In this document: positions 47,310-57,357 of the stretch, piece by piece
Layout of the letters: each line of letters begins with the position of its first letter
Numbering within the stretch: position 1 is the first letter of the stretch
Made by a program: the position numbers and the translations under genes
Notes under the pieces: model-generated
Told to the model about the DNA's origin: nothing
The model's database searches: none
The model's input: only the letters and a program-made list of their open reading frames with translations
Assembly: GCF_023101185.1 (NCBI RefSeq)
Contig: NZ_CP078077.1
Coordinates: forward strand, 3,394,160 to 3,458,159
Origin: Microbacterium galbinum
GTDB taxonomy: Bacteria; Actinomycetota; Actinomycetes; Actinomycetales; Microbacteriaceae
Length of the DNA: 64,000 bases
Direction: 5' to 3'

Positions 47310-48460
47310 TTCAGGAATTCGGGGATGTCGATGTCGTCGTCGGCGAACGCCGGCTCGATGCTGGTCGTGTGCGTGCGCTGAGGAGCCGCGGAGGGCTCGG
47401 TCTCGGTGGTCTCGTCCTCCGCCACGGCATCCTTCTCGTCCGAGAGCGCGACCTCCGGCAGCGTCGCGGTCGCCGGACGCGACACGACCATCGGGTCGAG
47501 GCGCAGGGACGGTTCGCCGCCGTCGAAGCCGGCGGCGATGACCGTCACACGCACCTCGTCGCCGAGGGTGTCGTCGATGACGGTACCGAAGATGATGTTC
47601 GCCTCGGGGTGCGCCGCTTCCTTGACGAGATCCGCGGCATCGTGGATCTCGAAGATGCCCAGGTTGGAGCCACCCTGGATCGACAGCAGCACACCGTGGG
47701 CGCCCTCGATGGATGCCTCCAGCAGCGGCGACTCGACGGCGAGCTCGGCAGCCTTGATCGCGCGATCGGCGCCTCGAGCAGAGCCGATGCCCATGAGCGC
47801 GGAGCCCGCGCCCTGCATGACGGACTTCACGTCGGCGAAGTCGAGGTTGATCAGACCCGGCGTGGTGATGAGGTCGGTGATGCCCTGCACACCGGCGAGG
47901 AGCACCTGATCGGCCGTCGCGAACGCCTCGATCATCGAGATCCCGCGGTCGCTGATCTCGAGGAGACGGTCGTTCGGCACCACGATGAGGGTGTCGACCT
48001 CTTCCTTGAGCTTCGCGACACCGGCCTCGGCCTGGCTCTGGCGGCGGCGGCCCTCGAAAGAGAACGGCTTGGTGACGACACCGATGGTGAGAGCGCCGAT
48101 CGACTTGGCGATGCGTGCGACGACAGGGGCGCCACCCGTTCCGGTACCGCCTCCCTCGCCCGCGGTGACGAAGACCATGTCGGCACCGGTGAGGGCCTGC
48201 TCGATCTCCTCCGCGTGATCCTCGGCGGCACGACGACCGACCTCCGGGTCGGCTCCGGCGCCGAGCCCGCGGGTGAGCTCGCGTCCGACGTCGAGCTTGA
48301 CGTCGGCGTCGCTCATGAGCAGCGCCTGCGCGTCGGTGTTCACCGCGATGAACTCGACTCCGCGGAGACCGAGGTCGATCATGCGGTTGACGGCGTTGAC
48401 GCCGCCACCGCCGACGCCGACGACCTTGATCACGGCGAGGTAGTTCTGGTTCTGGCTCAT
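47306..48460 (-). CDS. ftsZ: cell division GTPase FtsZ
   Basis: Tubulin homologue that forms the division ring. The 384-residue protein has the GTP-binding [13 protein letters not shown] near 14-27, the signature [15 protein letters not shown] near 103-117, and the T7 loop [11 protein letters not shown] near 205. A variable linker precedes the C-terminal tail ending [11 protein letters not shown], which carries the conserved partner-binding peptide for SepF. The ATG has GAGGCCGGCC upstream; the gene has a 164-nt upstream region that probably holds its own promoters. Confidence 0.98.
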   Translation of the reverse strand: MSQNQNYLAVIKVVGVGGGGVNAVNRMIDLGLRGVEFIAVNTDAQALLMSDADVKLDVGRELTRGLGAGADPEVGRRAAEDHAEEIEQALTGADMVFVTAGEGGGTGTGGAPVVARIAKSIGALTIGVVTKPFSFEGRRRQSQAEAGVAKLKEEVDTLIVVPNDRLLEISDRGISMIEAFATADQVLLAGVQGITDLITTPGLINLDFADVKSVMQGAGSALMGIGSARGADRAIKAAELAVESPLLEASIEGAHGVLLSIQGGSNLGIFEIHDAADLVKEAAHPEANIIFGTVIDDTLGDEVRVTVIAAGFDGGEPSLRLDPMVVSRPATATLPEVALSDEKDAVAEDETTETEPSAAPQRTHTTSIEPAFADDDIDIPEFLK

Positions 48461-48624
48461 GGCCGGCCTCCGAGTTTTTCGAGCCTGGATCGGGCCAAAC
48501 CTTAAACCTCAAGTAGAGGTGTAAAGTATTTCCCGGTATTGCGTTCTCTTGATCGAAGGTATGCGCCGCATCGGCATGCGCGCGCAACGGGATGGGCGTG
48601 TCGCGCGTTTCCTCGCGAAAGTCG
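48461..48624 (-). promoter_or_regulatory. ftsQ-ftsZ intergenic region with ftsZ promoter signals
   Basis: This 164-nt gap inside an otherwise tight cluster is unusually AT-rich around 48500-48540. Minus-strand TACTTT and TTTACA are promoter-like, and ACCTC-AAGTA-GAGGT forms an inverted repeat near 48506-48520. Extra promoters before ftsZ are usual in actinobacteria; I cannot place the start points. Confidence 0.5.
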
Positions 48625-49578
48625 TCAGCCGACGACGGCGGCGTTCGGGGACGAGACGTCGATCGTCCCGGCGCCGGGGTTCGCGGCGAGGGCCCTCGCG
48701 AGCACGATGCCCTTCGTCGCCGACTCGTCTTCGCTCCCCCACACCACCGTCAGACCGCTGCTCAGCGTCAACGTCACGTCATCGGCGGTGGTCGCACGCA
48801 CACCCGTCAACTGCGCGCGGACGTCCGCCGGGAGCGAGCGCACGACGAGGCCGGCACTCTCGAAAGCGCTCGAGTCGGTACCGCCTGCGATGTCGAGGAG
48901 GGGCTGCCCTGCCGGCTGGTCCGTCGTGGTCGCGAGTGCCACGCCCGCCGCGTCGACGAGCGTGTACCCGGCATCGGAGCGGAGCACGCCCACCGGGGTG
49001 CGCTCGACGATGCGCACCGTCAGGTCGTGCGGCGGGCGAGCCTCGAGCGCGTATGTCTCGATGAGCGGGAAGCCGATGAGCGCCGCTTTGATCTCACTGC
49101 TGTCGACGAGCGCGAGCGGCGTGCCGATCTGATCGCCGAGCGCCGCCTCGATGGCGGCGGGGTCCAGGGTGGTGGCACCGACGATCGTGATCTTCTCGAC
49201 GGCGAAGAGCGGGCTGTAAGCGGCGGCGACACTGCCCCCCACCAGCAGGAGGAGGGCGCCGACGATGCTCCAGCCGACGATGCGTCGCCGACGGGAGCGC
49301 TGGGTGAAGCGGCGGATCTCCGCCCGCAGCGCCTTGCGACGAGCGCGGGCCGCGCGCCAGACGTCGCGCGTGGACGTCGGCGCATCGCCCGACGCGTCGG
49401 TGGGCGCATCGATCAGCGCATCCGCTCCCGCTTCGATACCGGGGTCGGCGCTCTCCGGCGTCGTCTCCGCACCCACCGGTTCGACCTCGCGCGGCGCGCG
49501 GGGCCGTGACCGGGACGTCGACGGACCCGCGCCCGGTTCCTTCGGCCGATCGGTCGGAAGCGGAGCTGGACGTCGCAC
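48625..49578 (-). CDS. ftsQ: cell division protein FtsQ
   Basis: Bitopic divisome scaffold that links FtsL/FtsB-type proteins to the septum. The 317-residue protein has a long disordered cytoplasmic N-terminus (about 1-95, rich in Asp, Pro, Ala) and one membrane helix (GWSIVGALLLLVGGSVAAAY, about 100-120). A POTRA domain (FAVEKITIVGATTLDPAAIEAAL) and a C-terminal beta domain follow. The start is GTG at 49578, 3 nt after murC. The long N-terminal region is typical of actinobacterial FtsQ. Confidence 0.92.
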   Translation of the reverse strand: MRRPAPLPTDRPKEPGAGPSTSRSRPRAPREVEPVGAETTPESADPGIEAGADALIDAPTDASGDAPTSTRDVWRAARARRKALRAEIRRFTQRSRRRRIVGWSIVGALLLLVGGSVAAAYSPLFAVEKITIVGATTLDPAAIEAALGDQIGTPLALVDSSEIKAALIGFPLIETYALEARPPHDLTVRIVERTPVGVLRSDAGYTLVDAAGVALATTTDQPAGQPLLDIAGGTDSSAFESAGLVVRSLPADVRAQLTGVRATTADDVTLTLSSGLTVVWGSEDESATKGIVLARALAANPGAGTIDVSSPNAAVVG

Positions 49579-49581
49579 CTG

Positions 49582-50982
49582 TTACGCCCCGTCGGTCCGG
49601 CTCAGCGCCTCCAGCACCTGCGGGATCATCTGGTAGACGTTCCCGCAGCCAAGGGTCACCACGACGTCGCCGTCGCGCGCGACCGTCGCGGTGTAATCCG
49701 AGGCCTGCTGCCAATCGGCGACGAAGTGCACGTGCGAGGGATCACGGAACGCGCCGCTCACGAGTTCGCCCGAGACTCCGGGAACCGGGTCCTCCCGCGC
49801 GCCGTAGACGTCGAGCATCACCGTGTGGTCGGCGTACGTCTCCAGGACGTCGGCGAACTCCTGGTACATGTGCTGGGTGCGCGAGTACGTGTGGGGCTGC
49901 TGGATCGCGATCAGGCGGCCGGATCCGGCAATGCCGCGCATCGCCTCGAGCGCCGCTCGGACCTCCGTCGGGTGATGCGCGTAGTCGTCGTAGACGCTCA
50001 CGCCCCGGGCGATGCCGTGCAGCTCGAGGCGCCGAACGGTACCGGCGAAACCCTCCACCGCACGCACGGCGTCCGCGAGCGGGTAGCCGAGCGCGCCGAG
50101 CACGGCGACCGCGCCGGCCGCGTTGATCGCGTTGTGCACGCCGGGGACGGCGAGCTGCATGCGCACGCTCTCACCATCGCGCGTCAGCGTGGCGGCGACC
50201 CCGCCGGCGGTCTCGATCTCGGTCACACGCAGGTCGGCGTCCTCGGCCTGGCCGAAGGTGATCACCCGGGGGTGCGAGAGGTCCGCACCGACGCGGAGCG
50301 CTCCCGCGTCGTCGCTGGAGATCACGACCGCCTCGGACGCGCCGTCCGCGAACCGGACGAACGCCTCGTGGAACGCCTCCTCCGAGCCGAAGTGGTCGAG
50401 GTGGTCGGGGTCGACGTTCGTGATGAGCGCGACCGCCGTGTCATAGAGCAGGAACGTGCCGTCGGACTCGTCTGCCTCGATCACGAAGAGGTCTCCCGAC
50501 CCGGTGGCGCTCGACGCGCCGAGCTGCTCGATCACTCCGCCGTTGACGAAGTGCGGGTCCGCGCCGAGATCGCGCAGCGCCGTGACGATCATCCCGGTGG
50601 AGCTCGTCTTGCCGTGGGCCCCCGCGACCGAGACCAGTCGACGGTCGCCGATCAGCCAGTGCAACGCCTGGGATCGATGGATCACGTGGAGTCCTCGCTC
50701 CTTCGCGGTGACGAACTCCGGGTTCTCGGGCCAGATCGCTCCGGTGTGCACGACGGTGTCGGCATCTCCGAGGTGGGCCGCGTCGTGCCCGATGTGCACC
50801 GTCGCACCGGCCGCCGCCAAGGCCCGCAGGTTGTCGCTGTCGGCCCGGTCGGATCCCGAGACGCGGATACCCGCATCGAGGAACATCCGAGCGAGGCCGC
50901 TCATCCCCGAACCGCCGATGCCGATGAAGTGCGCGGCGGTGATCGAGTCGGGAATCGGCAGGGAGAGGTCAGGTCTGATCAT
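49582..50982 (-). CDS. murC: UDP-N-acetylmuramate-L-alanine ligase
   Basis: Adds the first amino acid of the peptidoglycan stem. The 466-residue Mur ligase has the N-terminal UDP-binding [14 protein letters not shown] near 22-35 and the ATP loop [10 protein letters not shown] near 118. ADESDGTFL and [10 protein letters not shown] are also present. Murein type B of Microbacteriaceae often starts with Gly or Ala at position 1, and substrate choice cannot be read from sequence. It lies 12 nt downstream of murG. Confidence 0.97.
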   Translation of the reverse strand: MIRPDLSLPIPDSITAAHFIGIGGSGMSGLARMFLDAGIRVSGSDRADSDNLRALAAAGATVHIGHDAAHLGDADTVVHTGAIWPENPEFVTAKERGLHVIHRSQALHWLIGDRRLVSVAGAHGKTSSTGMIVTALRDLGADPHFVNGGVIEQLGASSATGSGDLFVIEADESDGTFLLYDTAVALITNVDPDHLDHFGSEEAFHEAFVRFADGASEAVVISSDDAGALRVGADLSHPRVITFGQAEDADLRVTEIETAGGVAATLTRDGESVRMQLAVPGVHNAINAAGAVAVLGALGYPLADAVRAVEGFAGTVRRLELHGIARGVSVYDDYAHHPTEVRAALEAMRGIAGSGRLIAIQQPHTYSRTQHMYQEFADVLETYADHTVMLDVYGAREDPVPGVSGELVSGAFRDPSHVHFVADWQQASDYTATVARDGDVVVTLGCGNVYQMIPQVLEALSRTDGA

Positions 50983-50994
50983 GTCGTTCTCAGT

Positions 50995-52074
50995 CTACTT
51001 CCGGGCGCTCAGCGAGCGATCGACCAGTTCGATGACGTTCTCGGTACCGCTGCGGGTTCCCGCCTTCTCGGCGGCATCGGCCATCTGCGCCAGGCGCGCG
51101 CGATCCGTCAGCAGGGGCACGACCTCCCGGCGCACGGCGTCACCGTCGAAGGTCCCATCGTCGAGCAGCCGGGCGGCCCCCGCGGCGACGGCGGACGCCG
51201 CGTTCAACCGCTGCTCGCCGTTGCCGACGGAGTACGGGACGTACAGTGCCGGGATCCCCAGCGCACTGATCTCGCTGACCGTCGCGGCTCCCGAGCGCGA
51301 GACGATGAGATCGGCGACGGCGAAGGCGAGGTCCATGCGATCGACGTAGCGCCGCATCGCGTAGCCGGGAACCCCCGGATCGGCGAGGTCGCTGCGCTCG
51401 CCCGTGACGTGGAGCAGCTGCCACCCGGCCGCGAGCACGTCACCCCACGAGTCCGCGAACGCCTCGTTGAGACGCTGGGCTCCGAGCGAGCCGCCGAACA
51501 CGAGCAGCACGGGCGCATCGGAATCGAGGTCGAAGTGCCGCGCCGCCTCGGCACGGGTCGCCGCACGATCCAGTTCGATGATCTCGCGACGCAGCGGCAT
51601 GCCGACGACCTCGCTCCGGCGAAGCGGTGTTCCCGTGAAAGCGACGCCGACCGCGGCCGCCCCGCGCGCTCCGAGCACGTTCGCGAGGCCCGGCTTGGCG
51701 TTCGCCTCGTGAACCACGAACGGGATGCCCTCGCGGCGCGCGGCCACATAGGCCGGCGCTGAGGCGTACCCGCCGAAGCCGACGACCACGTCGACGGCGT
51801 GCGTGCGGATGTGCTGGCGCACCTGCGCGATCGCGCGGCGGAAGCGCTGCGGGAACCCCAGCGCCTGGCGGTTCGGGCGGCGCGGGAACGGCACCTTGTC
51901 GACGACGAGCAGCTCGTAGCCGCGTTCGGGCACCAGACGCGCCTCGAGCCCCTCGGCCGTTCCGAGAACGAGGACGGTGGCGTCGGCGTCACGCGCGACC
52001 AGTCCATCGGCGACGGCGAGCAGGGGGTTCACATGGCCGGCGGTACCACCGCCGGCGAGAAGGTACGAGGTCAC
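50995..52074 (-). CDS. murG: lipid II synthase MurG
   Basis: GT28 glycosyltransferase that adds GlcNAc to lipid I on the inner membrane face. The 359-residue protein has LLAGGGTAGHVNPLLAVAD at the start (loop GGGTAGH), VVGFGGYASAPAYVAA in the N-domain, and in the C-domain LVFGGSLGAQRLNEA and SRSGAATVSEISALGIPALYVPY. Its GTG overlaps the ftsW stop as GTGA. Confidence 0.97.
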   Translation of the reverse strand: MTSYLLAGGGTAGHVNPLLAVADGLVARDADATVLVLGTAEGLEARLVPERGYELLVVDKVPFPRRPNRQALGFPQRFRRAIAQVRQHIRTHAVDVVVGFGGYASAPAYVAARREGIPFVVHEANAKPGLANVLGARGAAAVGVAFTGTPLRRSEVVGMPLRREIIELDRAATRAEAARHFDLDSDAPVLLVFGGSLGAQRLNEAFADSWGDVLAAGWQLLHVTGERSDLADPGVPGYAMRRYVDRMDLAFAVADLIVSRSGAATVSEISALGIPALYVPYSVGNGEQRLNAASAVAAGAARLLDDGTFDGDAVRREVVPLLTDRARLAQMADAAEKAGTRSGTENVIELVDRSLSARK

Positions 52075-53312
52075 TCCGAGACCCTACCCCGCCGCGCTGC
52101 GCGCACCCCGCGAGCTCGGGTGCGTGACGCGGTCTCCTGCTTCTCGCCGCTCGGGAGCGTGCGGGCGAAGGCGAGGAGCACCCCGCATGCCAGGAGCACG
52201 GCGAGGAGAGCGGTGCCACCCTGCGACATGAACGGGAGCGGAACGCCCATCACGGGGAACAGCCCGACGACGACGCCGACGTTGAGGACGGCCTGTCCGG
52301 CGATCCAGACCGTGATCCCGCCCGCGGCGACGCGGATGAACGGATCGTCGGTCTTGCGGATGATGTGGAACGCGCCGACGGTGAAGAACGTGAAGAGGGC
52401 GAGCACGACGATGCATCCGATCAGGCCGAGCTCCTCCCCGACGATCGCGAAGATGAAGTCGTTGCCGGGAGCGGGGAGCCACCCGTACTTCTCCTGGGAG
52501 TTGCCGAGCCCGAGGCCGAAGATGCCGCCGTTGGCCATCCCCCAGATGCCGTGGATCGACTGATAGCAGTCCGTGTTGTAGAGGGCCATGTCATCGCAGT
52601 TGGCGGTGATGCGCCGCATGCGGTCGGTGCTCGAGAGCGCGTACGCGAGCACTGCGGCGACGCCCAGGAGCACCGGGATGATGAACAGTCGCAGCTTGAC
52701 CCCGGAGAAGAACAGGCACCCCAGGAGGATGAGGACCAGCACCATCGCGGTGCCGAGGTCCTTACCCGCGAGCACTGTGCCGATCGCGAGCGCGCCGACC
52801 GGCACCACCGGGATGAAGACGTGGTGCCAGGTTCCGAGCATCGCGTGCTTGCGCAGCAGCACGTACGCGATCCAGAGCGACAGCGCGAGCTTGAGGAACT
52901 CGGAGGGCTGCATCTGGAAGCCGGCGACCTGGATCCAGTTGCGGTTTCCGCCGTCGGCGACGCCGAGCGGGGTGAAGACCAAGAGCTGGAGCGCGACCGC
53001 TCCAAACAGAGCCGGCCAGGCCAGCTTCTTGAGGAAGCGCACCGGCAATCGACTGATCAGGAACATGAGCGGGATGCCGAGGATCGCGAAGATCCCCTGG
53101 CGCAGTGCGCCGCTCATCGGGTTGGAGCCGTTCGCGACGGCGGTCGCGCTCGTCGCCGAGAGCACCATGACGAGCCCGAAGAGGGTGAGGAGCAGCGCGG
53201 TCGAGGCGATCAGCAGGAACTCGGTCGACACCGGCGTGAACCGGCGCCCGAGCGAGACCCGAGCGGCGAGACCGCCGGACTCAGAACGCGGAGGGCGAGC
53301 CACCTGCGTCAT
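52071..53312 (-). CDS. ftsW: FtsW septal peptidoglycan polymerase
   Basis: SEDS-family glycosyltransferase that polymerises lipid II with FtsI. The 413-residue protein has about ten membrane helices. Family signatures are GGNRNWIQVAGFQMQPSEFLKLAL (catalytic Asp region nearby), NGGIFGLGLGNSQEKYGWLPAPGNDFIFAIVGEELG, and VMGVPLPFMSQGGTALL near the end (quoted only in pieces here: FQMQPSEF, GNSQEKYGWLP, PFMSQGG). The ATG lies 32 nt inside the 3' end of murD, an overlap that couples the genes. An alternative GTG lies 9 nt downstream. Confidence 0.96.
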   Translation of the reverse strand: MTQVARPPRSESGGLAARVSLGRRFTPVSTEFLLIASTALLLTLFGLVMVLSATSATAVANGSNPMSGALRQGIFAILGIPLMFLISRLPVRFLKKLAWPALFGAVALQLLVFTPLGVADGGNRNWIQVAGFQMQPSEFLKLALSLWIAYVLLRKHAMLGTWHHVFIPVVPVGALAIGTVLAGKDLGTAMVLVLILLGCLFFSGVKLRLFIIPVLLGVAAVLAYALSSTDRMRRITANCDDMALYNTDCYQSIHGIWGMANGGIFGLGLGNSQEKYGWLPAPGNDFIFAIVGEELGLIGCIVVLALFTFFTVGAFHIIRKTDDPFIRVAAGGITVWIAGQAVLNVGVVVGLFPVMGVPLPFMSQGGTALLAVLLACGVLLAFARTLPSGEKQETASRTRARGVRAARRGRVSE

Positions 53313-54819
53313 CGGCACTCCCCCGGTCGATCCACGTGCGCACCGCCTCGGCGAAGCGATGGCCACGATCCGCGTAACTGGTGAACTGGTCGAAGGATGC
53401 CGCCGCCGGGGCCAGCAGAACCGTGCCCTCGTCGTCGACGATCCCCGCCGCGATCTCCACGACACGATTCATGACATCTCCAGTGTCGCCAGCATCCACC
53501 TCGAACACCGGCACCGTCGGCGCGTGTCGTTCGAATGCCGCGACGACGGAGGCTCGCTCGACTCCGATCACGACCGCGGCGCGTGCCGTCCCGCCGGAGC
53601 TCGCGACGAGATCGGCGATGTCGACGCCCTTCAGATCTCCCCCCACGACCCACACCGAACCGGGGTACGCGCGCAGCGAGGATGCCGCGGCGTGCGGGTT
53701 CGTCGCCTTCGAGTCGTCGATCCAGGTGATGCCCGCGTGCGTGGCGATGACCTGGATGCGGTGGGCGTCGAGCCGGAACGATTCGAGTGCCGAGTGGATC
53801 GCTTCGGGTTCGACGCCGAGCGAGCGCGCGAGCGCGCTGGCGGCGAGGATGTTCTGCACGATGTGCGGAGCCGCGAGGCCGACCCGCTGCAGGTCGGCGA
53901 CCGTGGTGATCTCGAGTGCGCTGCGGGCCCGGTCGTCGAGGAAGGCGCGGTCGACGAGCAGACCCTCGACGACTCCCAGATCGCTGGGTCCGGGCGTTCC
54001 CAGGTCGAACCCGATCGCGCGGGCACCCTCGACGACCTCTGCTTCCTCGACCATGCGCCGGGTGGCCTCATCGGCCTTGTTGTAAACGCACGCGACGCGG
54101 GTGTTGCGATAGACCAGGGCCTTCGCGTCGCGGTACGCCTCGGCGCTGCCGTGCCACACGAGGTGGTCATCGGCGAGGTTGAGGCAGACGGAGGCGTGCG
54201 GGAAGAGTTCCCCCTCCGGCTGCGAGAGCCCGAGGTACCAGAGCTGATGGCTGGAGAGCTCGACCACGAAGACATCGAATCCGGCGGGGTCACGCACGGC
54301 ATCGAGCACCGGCACGCCGATGTTGCCGCAGGGCGCGGCGCGCAGCCCCCCCTCGACGAGGAGTGCTGCGGTGAGCTGGGTCGTGGTCGTCTTGCCATTG
54401 GTTCCTGTGATGAGCACCCACTCGGCCGGAGTGCCGTCGTCGCGCAGGAGCTTGTCGCGCACTCGCCAGGCGAGTTCGATGTCGCCCCACAGCGCGATCC
54501 CGGCTTCCTGCGTCCACCGGATGATCGGATGCGCGGGCGCGAAGCCGGGCGACGCGATCACCACCTCGGGGTCGAAGTCGGTGAGGGCCGCCGGCACCGT
54601 CGCGAGCGATCCGATCTCGAGACGTGCACCGATCACGGGGACCAGGCGCTCGTACTCCTCGTCGGCGGACTCGCTGAGCACGAGGACGTCGGCACCGAGC
54701 TCGGTGAGGGTGTCGGCGACCGAGAACCCGGTCATCGAGAGTCCGAGGACCGCGACCCTCAGACCCTTCCAGTCGGCGTTCCAGCTGGTGAGGGTGCGCA
54801 GGCGCTCGTCAACCGACAC
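53281..54819 (-). CDS. murD: UDP-N-acetylmuramoylalanine-D-glutamate ligase
   Basis: Adds D-Glu at position 2 of the stem peptide. The 512-residue protein has the N-terminal VLGLSMTGFSVADTL, then GTNGKTTTTQLTAAL (ATP loop near 142), VVELSSHQL, and the C-terminal WIDDSKATNPHAAASSL. It starts at GTG and is overlapped by mraY (11 nt) and ftsW (32 nt). The 30-residue excess over E. coli MurD comes mainly from linker residues and the C-terminus. Confidence 0.97.
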   Translation of the reverse strand: MSVDERLRTLTSWNADWKGLRVAVLGLSMTGFSVADTLTELGADVLVLSESADEEYERLVPVIGARLEIGSLATVPAALTDFDPEVVIASPGFAPAHPIIRWTQEAGIALWGDIELAWRVRDKLLRDDGTPAEWVLITGTNGKTTTTQLTAALLVEGGLRAAPCGNIGVPVLDAVRDPAGFDVFVVELSSHQLWYLGLSQPEGELFPHASVCLNLADDHLVWHGSAEAYRDAKALVYRNTRVACVYNKADEATRRMVEEAEVVEGARAIGFDLGTPGPSDLGVVEGLLVDRAFLDDRARSALEITTVADLQRVGLAAPHIVQNILAASALARSLGVEPEAIHSALESFRLDAHRIQVIATHAGITWIDDSKATNPHAAASSLRAYPGSVWVVGGDLKGVDIADLVASSGGTARAAVVIGVERASVVAAFERHAPTVPVFEVDAGDTGDVMNRVVEIAAGIVDDEGTVLLAPAAASFDQFTSYADRGHRFAEAVRTWIDRGSADDAGGSPSAF

Positions 54820-55921
54820 GGGTGAGCCATTCGACGTAGAAGAGCCCCACGGCCGAGACCGCCAGGAGACCCGCGATGATCCAGAGTCGGACGACGATGG
54901 TCACCTCGGCCCAGCCGCGCATCTCGAGGTGGTGATGGAAGGGACTCATGAGGAACAGACGCTTGCCGCGCGTGAGCTTGAAGTACGCGCGCTGCAGGAT
55001 CACCGATCCGGAGGAGAGCACGAACACACCCGCGATCACGAAGAGCAGCAGCTCGGTGCGGGTCAGGATCGCGAGGGCGGTGATCACACCACCGATCGCC
55101 ATGGAACCCACGTCACCCATGAACACCTTGGCCTTGGGCGCGTTCCACCAGAGGAACCCGATGAGGGCACCGGCGAAGGATGCGGCGATGATGGCGAGAT
55201 TGAACGGGTCGCGCACCTCGTAGCAGCCGGCGAGAGCCCCCATGTCGACGCCTTCGCCGACGCAGGGCTGCTTGTACTGCCAGAACGCCATGAGGCTGTA
55301 CGCACCGACGACGATAACTCCGGCGCCTGCCGCGAGGCCGTCGAGCCCGTCCGTGAGGTTCACGCTGTTCGAGGTCGCGACCCCGATCACGGCGATCCAG
55401 ATGAGGTAGAGGGCCCAGCCGACGATCACGCCGAAGGCGAAGAGGTTGAGCCAGGTGATGTCGCGGAACAGCGAGATCGACTCGCTCGCGGGCGTCTGCC
55501 CGAACTTGTTGGGGAAGTTCAGCGCCACGATCCCGAAGGGGATGATCACGAGGAGCTGGCCGATCACCTTGCGCCAGCCCGAGAGACCCAGGCTGCGCTG
55601 GCTGCGCACCTTCATGTAGTCGTCGATGAAGCCGACCGCTCCGAAGCCGATCATGAGCCAGATCACGAGGAGGGCCGAGAGCGCGGGCACCGCGCCGCCG
55701 ACGTACACGCCGGTGAAATAACCGACGATGGTGCCGATGATGAAGATGACACCGCCCATCGTCGGTGTGCCGCGTTTCGCCTCGTGGCTCGGGTTCTCGA
55801 GCGCTTCCGGGGTGCGGATGACCTGCCCCCAGCCCCACTTGCGGAAGAGCCGCAGGAAGACGGGAGTCAGGAAAAGGGTGAAGGCGAGCGAGATCGCCGC
55901 CGCCATGATGAGTGACCTCAC
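54809..55921 (-). CDS. mraY: phospho-N-acetylmuramoyl-pentapeptide transferase MraY
   Basis: Membrane enzyme that moves phospho-MurNAc-pentapeptide to undecaprenyl phosphate, forming lipid I. The 370-residue protein has ten helices. It has the catalytic aspartate motifs GFIDDYMKV near 115 and NLTDGLDGLAAG near 195, and FMGDVGSMAIGG (NADVGS-type) near 270; HHHLEMRGW is the Mg/uridine loop near the C-terminus. The GTG at 55921 overlaps the murF stop as GTGA; a downstream ATG would shorten the first helix. Confidence 0.96.
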   Translation of the reverse strand: MRSLIMAAAISLAFTLFLTPVFLRLFRKWGWGQVIRTPEALENPSHEAKRGTPTMGGVIFIIGTIVGYFTGVYVGGAVPALSALLVIWLMIGFGAVGFIDDYMKVRSQRSLGLSGWRKVIGQLLVIIPFGIVALNFPNKFGQTPASESISLFRDITWLNLFAFGVIVGWALYLIWIAVIGVATSNSVNLTDGLDGLAAGAGVIVVGAYSLMAFWQYKQPCVGEGVDMGALAGCYEVRDPFNLAIIAASFAGALIGFLWWNAPKAKVFMGDVGSMAIGGVITALAILTRTELLLFVIAGVFVLSSGSVILQRAYFKLTRGKRLFLMSPFHHHLEMRGWAEVTIVVRLWIIAGLLAVSAVGLFYVEWLTRVG

Positions 55922-57330
55922 GAGAACAATTCTCCCAGACGATCGCCGAGATGCCGGAGGCCCACGGAGTTTGATGACTTGACGAGCACGCGATCGCCGT
56001 CGCGCAGCTCGGAACGCAGGTATTCGAAGGCGGCATCCTGATCGGGCAGGTGCACGGCTTCGCTGTCCCACGACCCCTCGCCCACGGCGGAGAGGTAGAG
56101 GCGGCGAGCCTCGGGGCCGACGACCACGATGCGGCGGATGTTGAGGCGCACGGCGAGCAGACCGATACGGTCGTGCTCCTCCCCTGCGCTCTCACCGAGC
56201 TCGCTCATGGCTCCGAGGACGGCGACGGTGCGCTCGTCGGGACCGGTGATCTGCGCGAGGGTGCGCAGGGCGGCCGCCATCGAGTCGGGGCTCGCGTTGT
56301 AGGCGTCGTTGATGATGCGCACGCGCTCGTTGCCGAGGGGCTGCATGCGCCAGCGCTCCGCGATCTCGACGGTCTCGAGGCGAGCGACGGCGTCCTCTGC
56401 GGACACGCCGAGGACTCCTGCGGCGGCGATCGCAGCGAGGGCGTTGGTGATGTGGTGCGCGCCGAGCACCCGGAGATCGAGAGGGATGCTCCGTCCCGCG
56501 CTCTCGATGACGCACCGGGTTCCCGAGGCGGACACCTCGATGCCCTGCGCACGCACCTCGGCCACCGGGCTCTGTCCGAAGCCGACCACGCGCATGCCGC
56601 GGGATTCGGCGAGGTCGCGCATCGCCGCGACGCGCGCATCGTCGACGTTGAGGACGGCGGTGCCGGTCGCCCTTGCGGCGGCGACGAGCTCGGACTTGGC
56701 CTTCGCCGTCTCCTCGATGCCGCCGAAGCCGCCGGCATGCGCCATCCCGACCATGAGCACGACCGCGACGTCCGGCTCGACGAGTCCTGCCAGATGCGCG
56801 ATGCTGCCGGGCGCGGCCGCGCCGAACTCACTGACGAGGAAACGCGTGGTCTCGGTCACGCGCAGCATCGTGACGGGGGCGCCCACCTCGTTGTTGAACG
56901 ATTTGACGGGGGCGACGGTCTCGCCCTCGTCCGACAGGATGCGCGCGAGGAAGTTCTTGGTGGTCGTCTTGCCGTTCGAGCCGGTGATCCCCACGATCTT
57001 GAGGTCGCCCTTCTCGCGCACGCGGCGCACGACCTCCCGTGCGAGTGCGCCGAGCGCGACGACGGCATCCGCCACCACGATCTGGCTCACCTCGACGTCG
57101 ACCGCGTGCTCGACGATAGCGAGCGCGGCCCCCGCATCGACTGCGGCCCCGACGAAGTGATGCCCGTCGGTCTCGGCACCGGGCTTCGCGACGAAGATCG
57201 AACGCGGCCCCATGGTGCGGGAATCGGTGTCGACGGTGCCGTCGACGACGGTGCCGGCCGTATCGGTTCCGGCAAGGCGCAGCTCACCGCCGATGGCTTC
57301 GGCGATCTCAGCGAGCGACAGGGCGATCAT
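55918..57330 (-). CDS. murF: UDP-MurNAc-tripeptide-D-alanyl-D-alanine ligase
   Basis: Adds D-Ala-D-Ala to the tripeptide precursor. The 470-residue Mur ligase has TVDTDSRTMGPRSIFVA near the start, the ATP loop GSNGKTTTKNF near 118, EFGAAAPGSIAHL (GASxxGEI region), and NDAYNASPDSM near 335. It follows ftsI directly by 27 nt: the murE gene that normally lies between them in actinobacterial clusters is missing here, so this MurF depends on a MurE encoded elsewhere. Confidence 0.96.
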   Translation of the reverse strand: MIALSLAEIAEAIGGELRLAGTDTAGTVVDGTVDTDSRTMGPRSIFVAKPGAETDGHHFVGAAVDAGAALAIVEHAVDVEVSQIVVADAVVALGALAREVVRRVREKGDLKIVGITGSNGKTTTKNFLARILSDEGETVAPVKSFNNEVGAPVTMLRVTETTRFLVSEFGAAAPGSIAHLAGLVEPDVAVVLMVGMAHAGGFGGIEETAKAKSELVAAARATGTAVLNVDDARVAAMRDLAESRGMRVVGFGQSPVAEVRAQGIEVSASGTRCVIESAGRSIPLDLRVLGAHHITNALAAIAAAGVLGVSAEDAVARLETVEIAERWRMQPLGNERVRIINDAYNASPDSMAAALRTLAQITGPDERTVAVLGAMSELGESAGEEHDRIGLLAVRLNIRRIVVVGPEARRLYLSAVGEGSWDSEAVHLPDQDAAFEYLRSELRDGDRVLVKSSNSVGLRHLGDRLGELFS

Positions 57331-57357
57331 GACATCTCCAGGCGCGGCTCTCGCCGG

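Noticed and set aside
55918..57330. Fusion of murE into murF to explain the missing murE
   Set aside because: murF is 470 residues with a single ATP loop and a single Mur-ligase layout, so there is no room for a second ligase.
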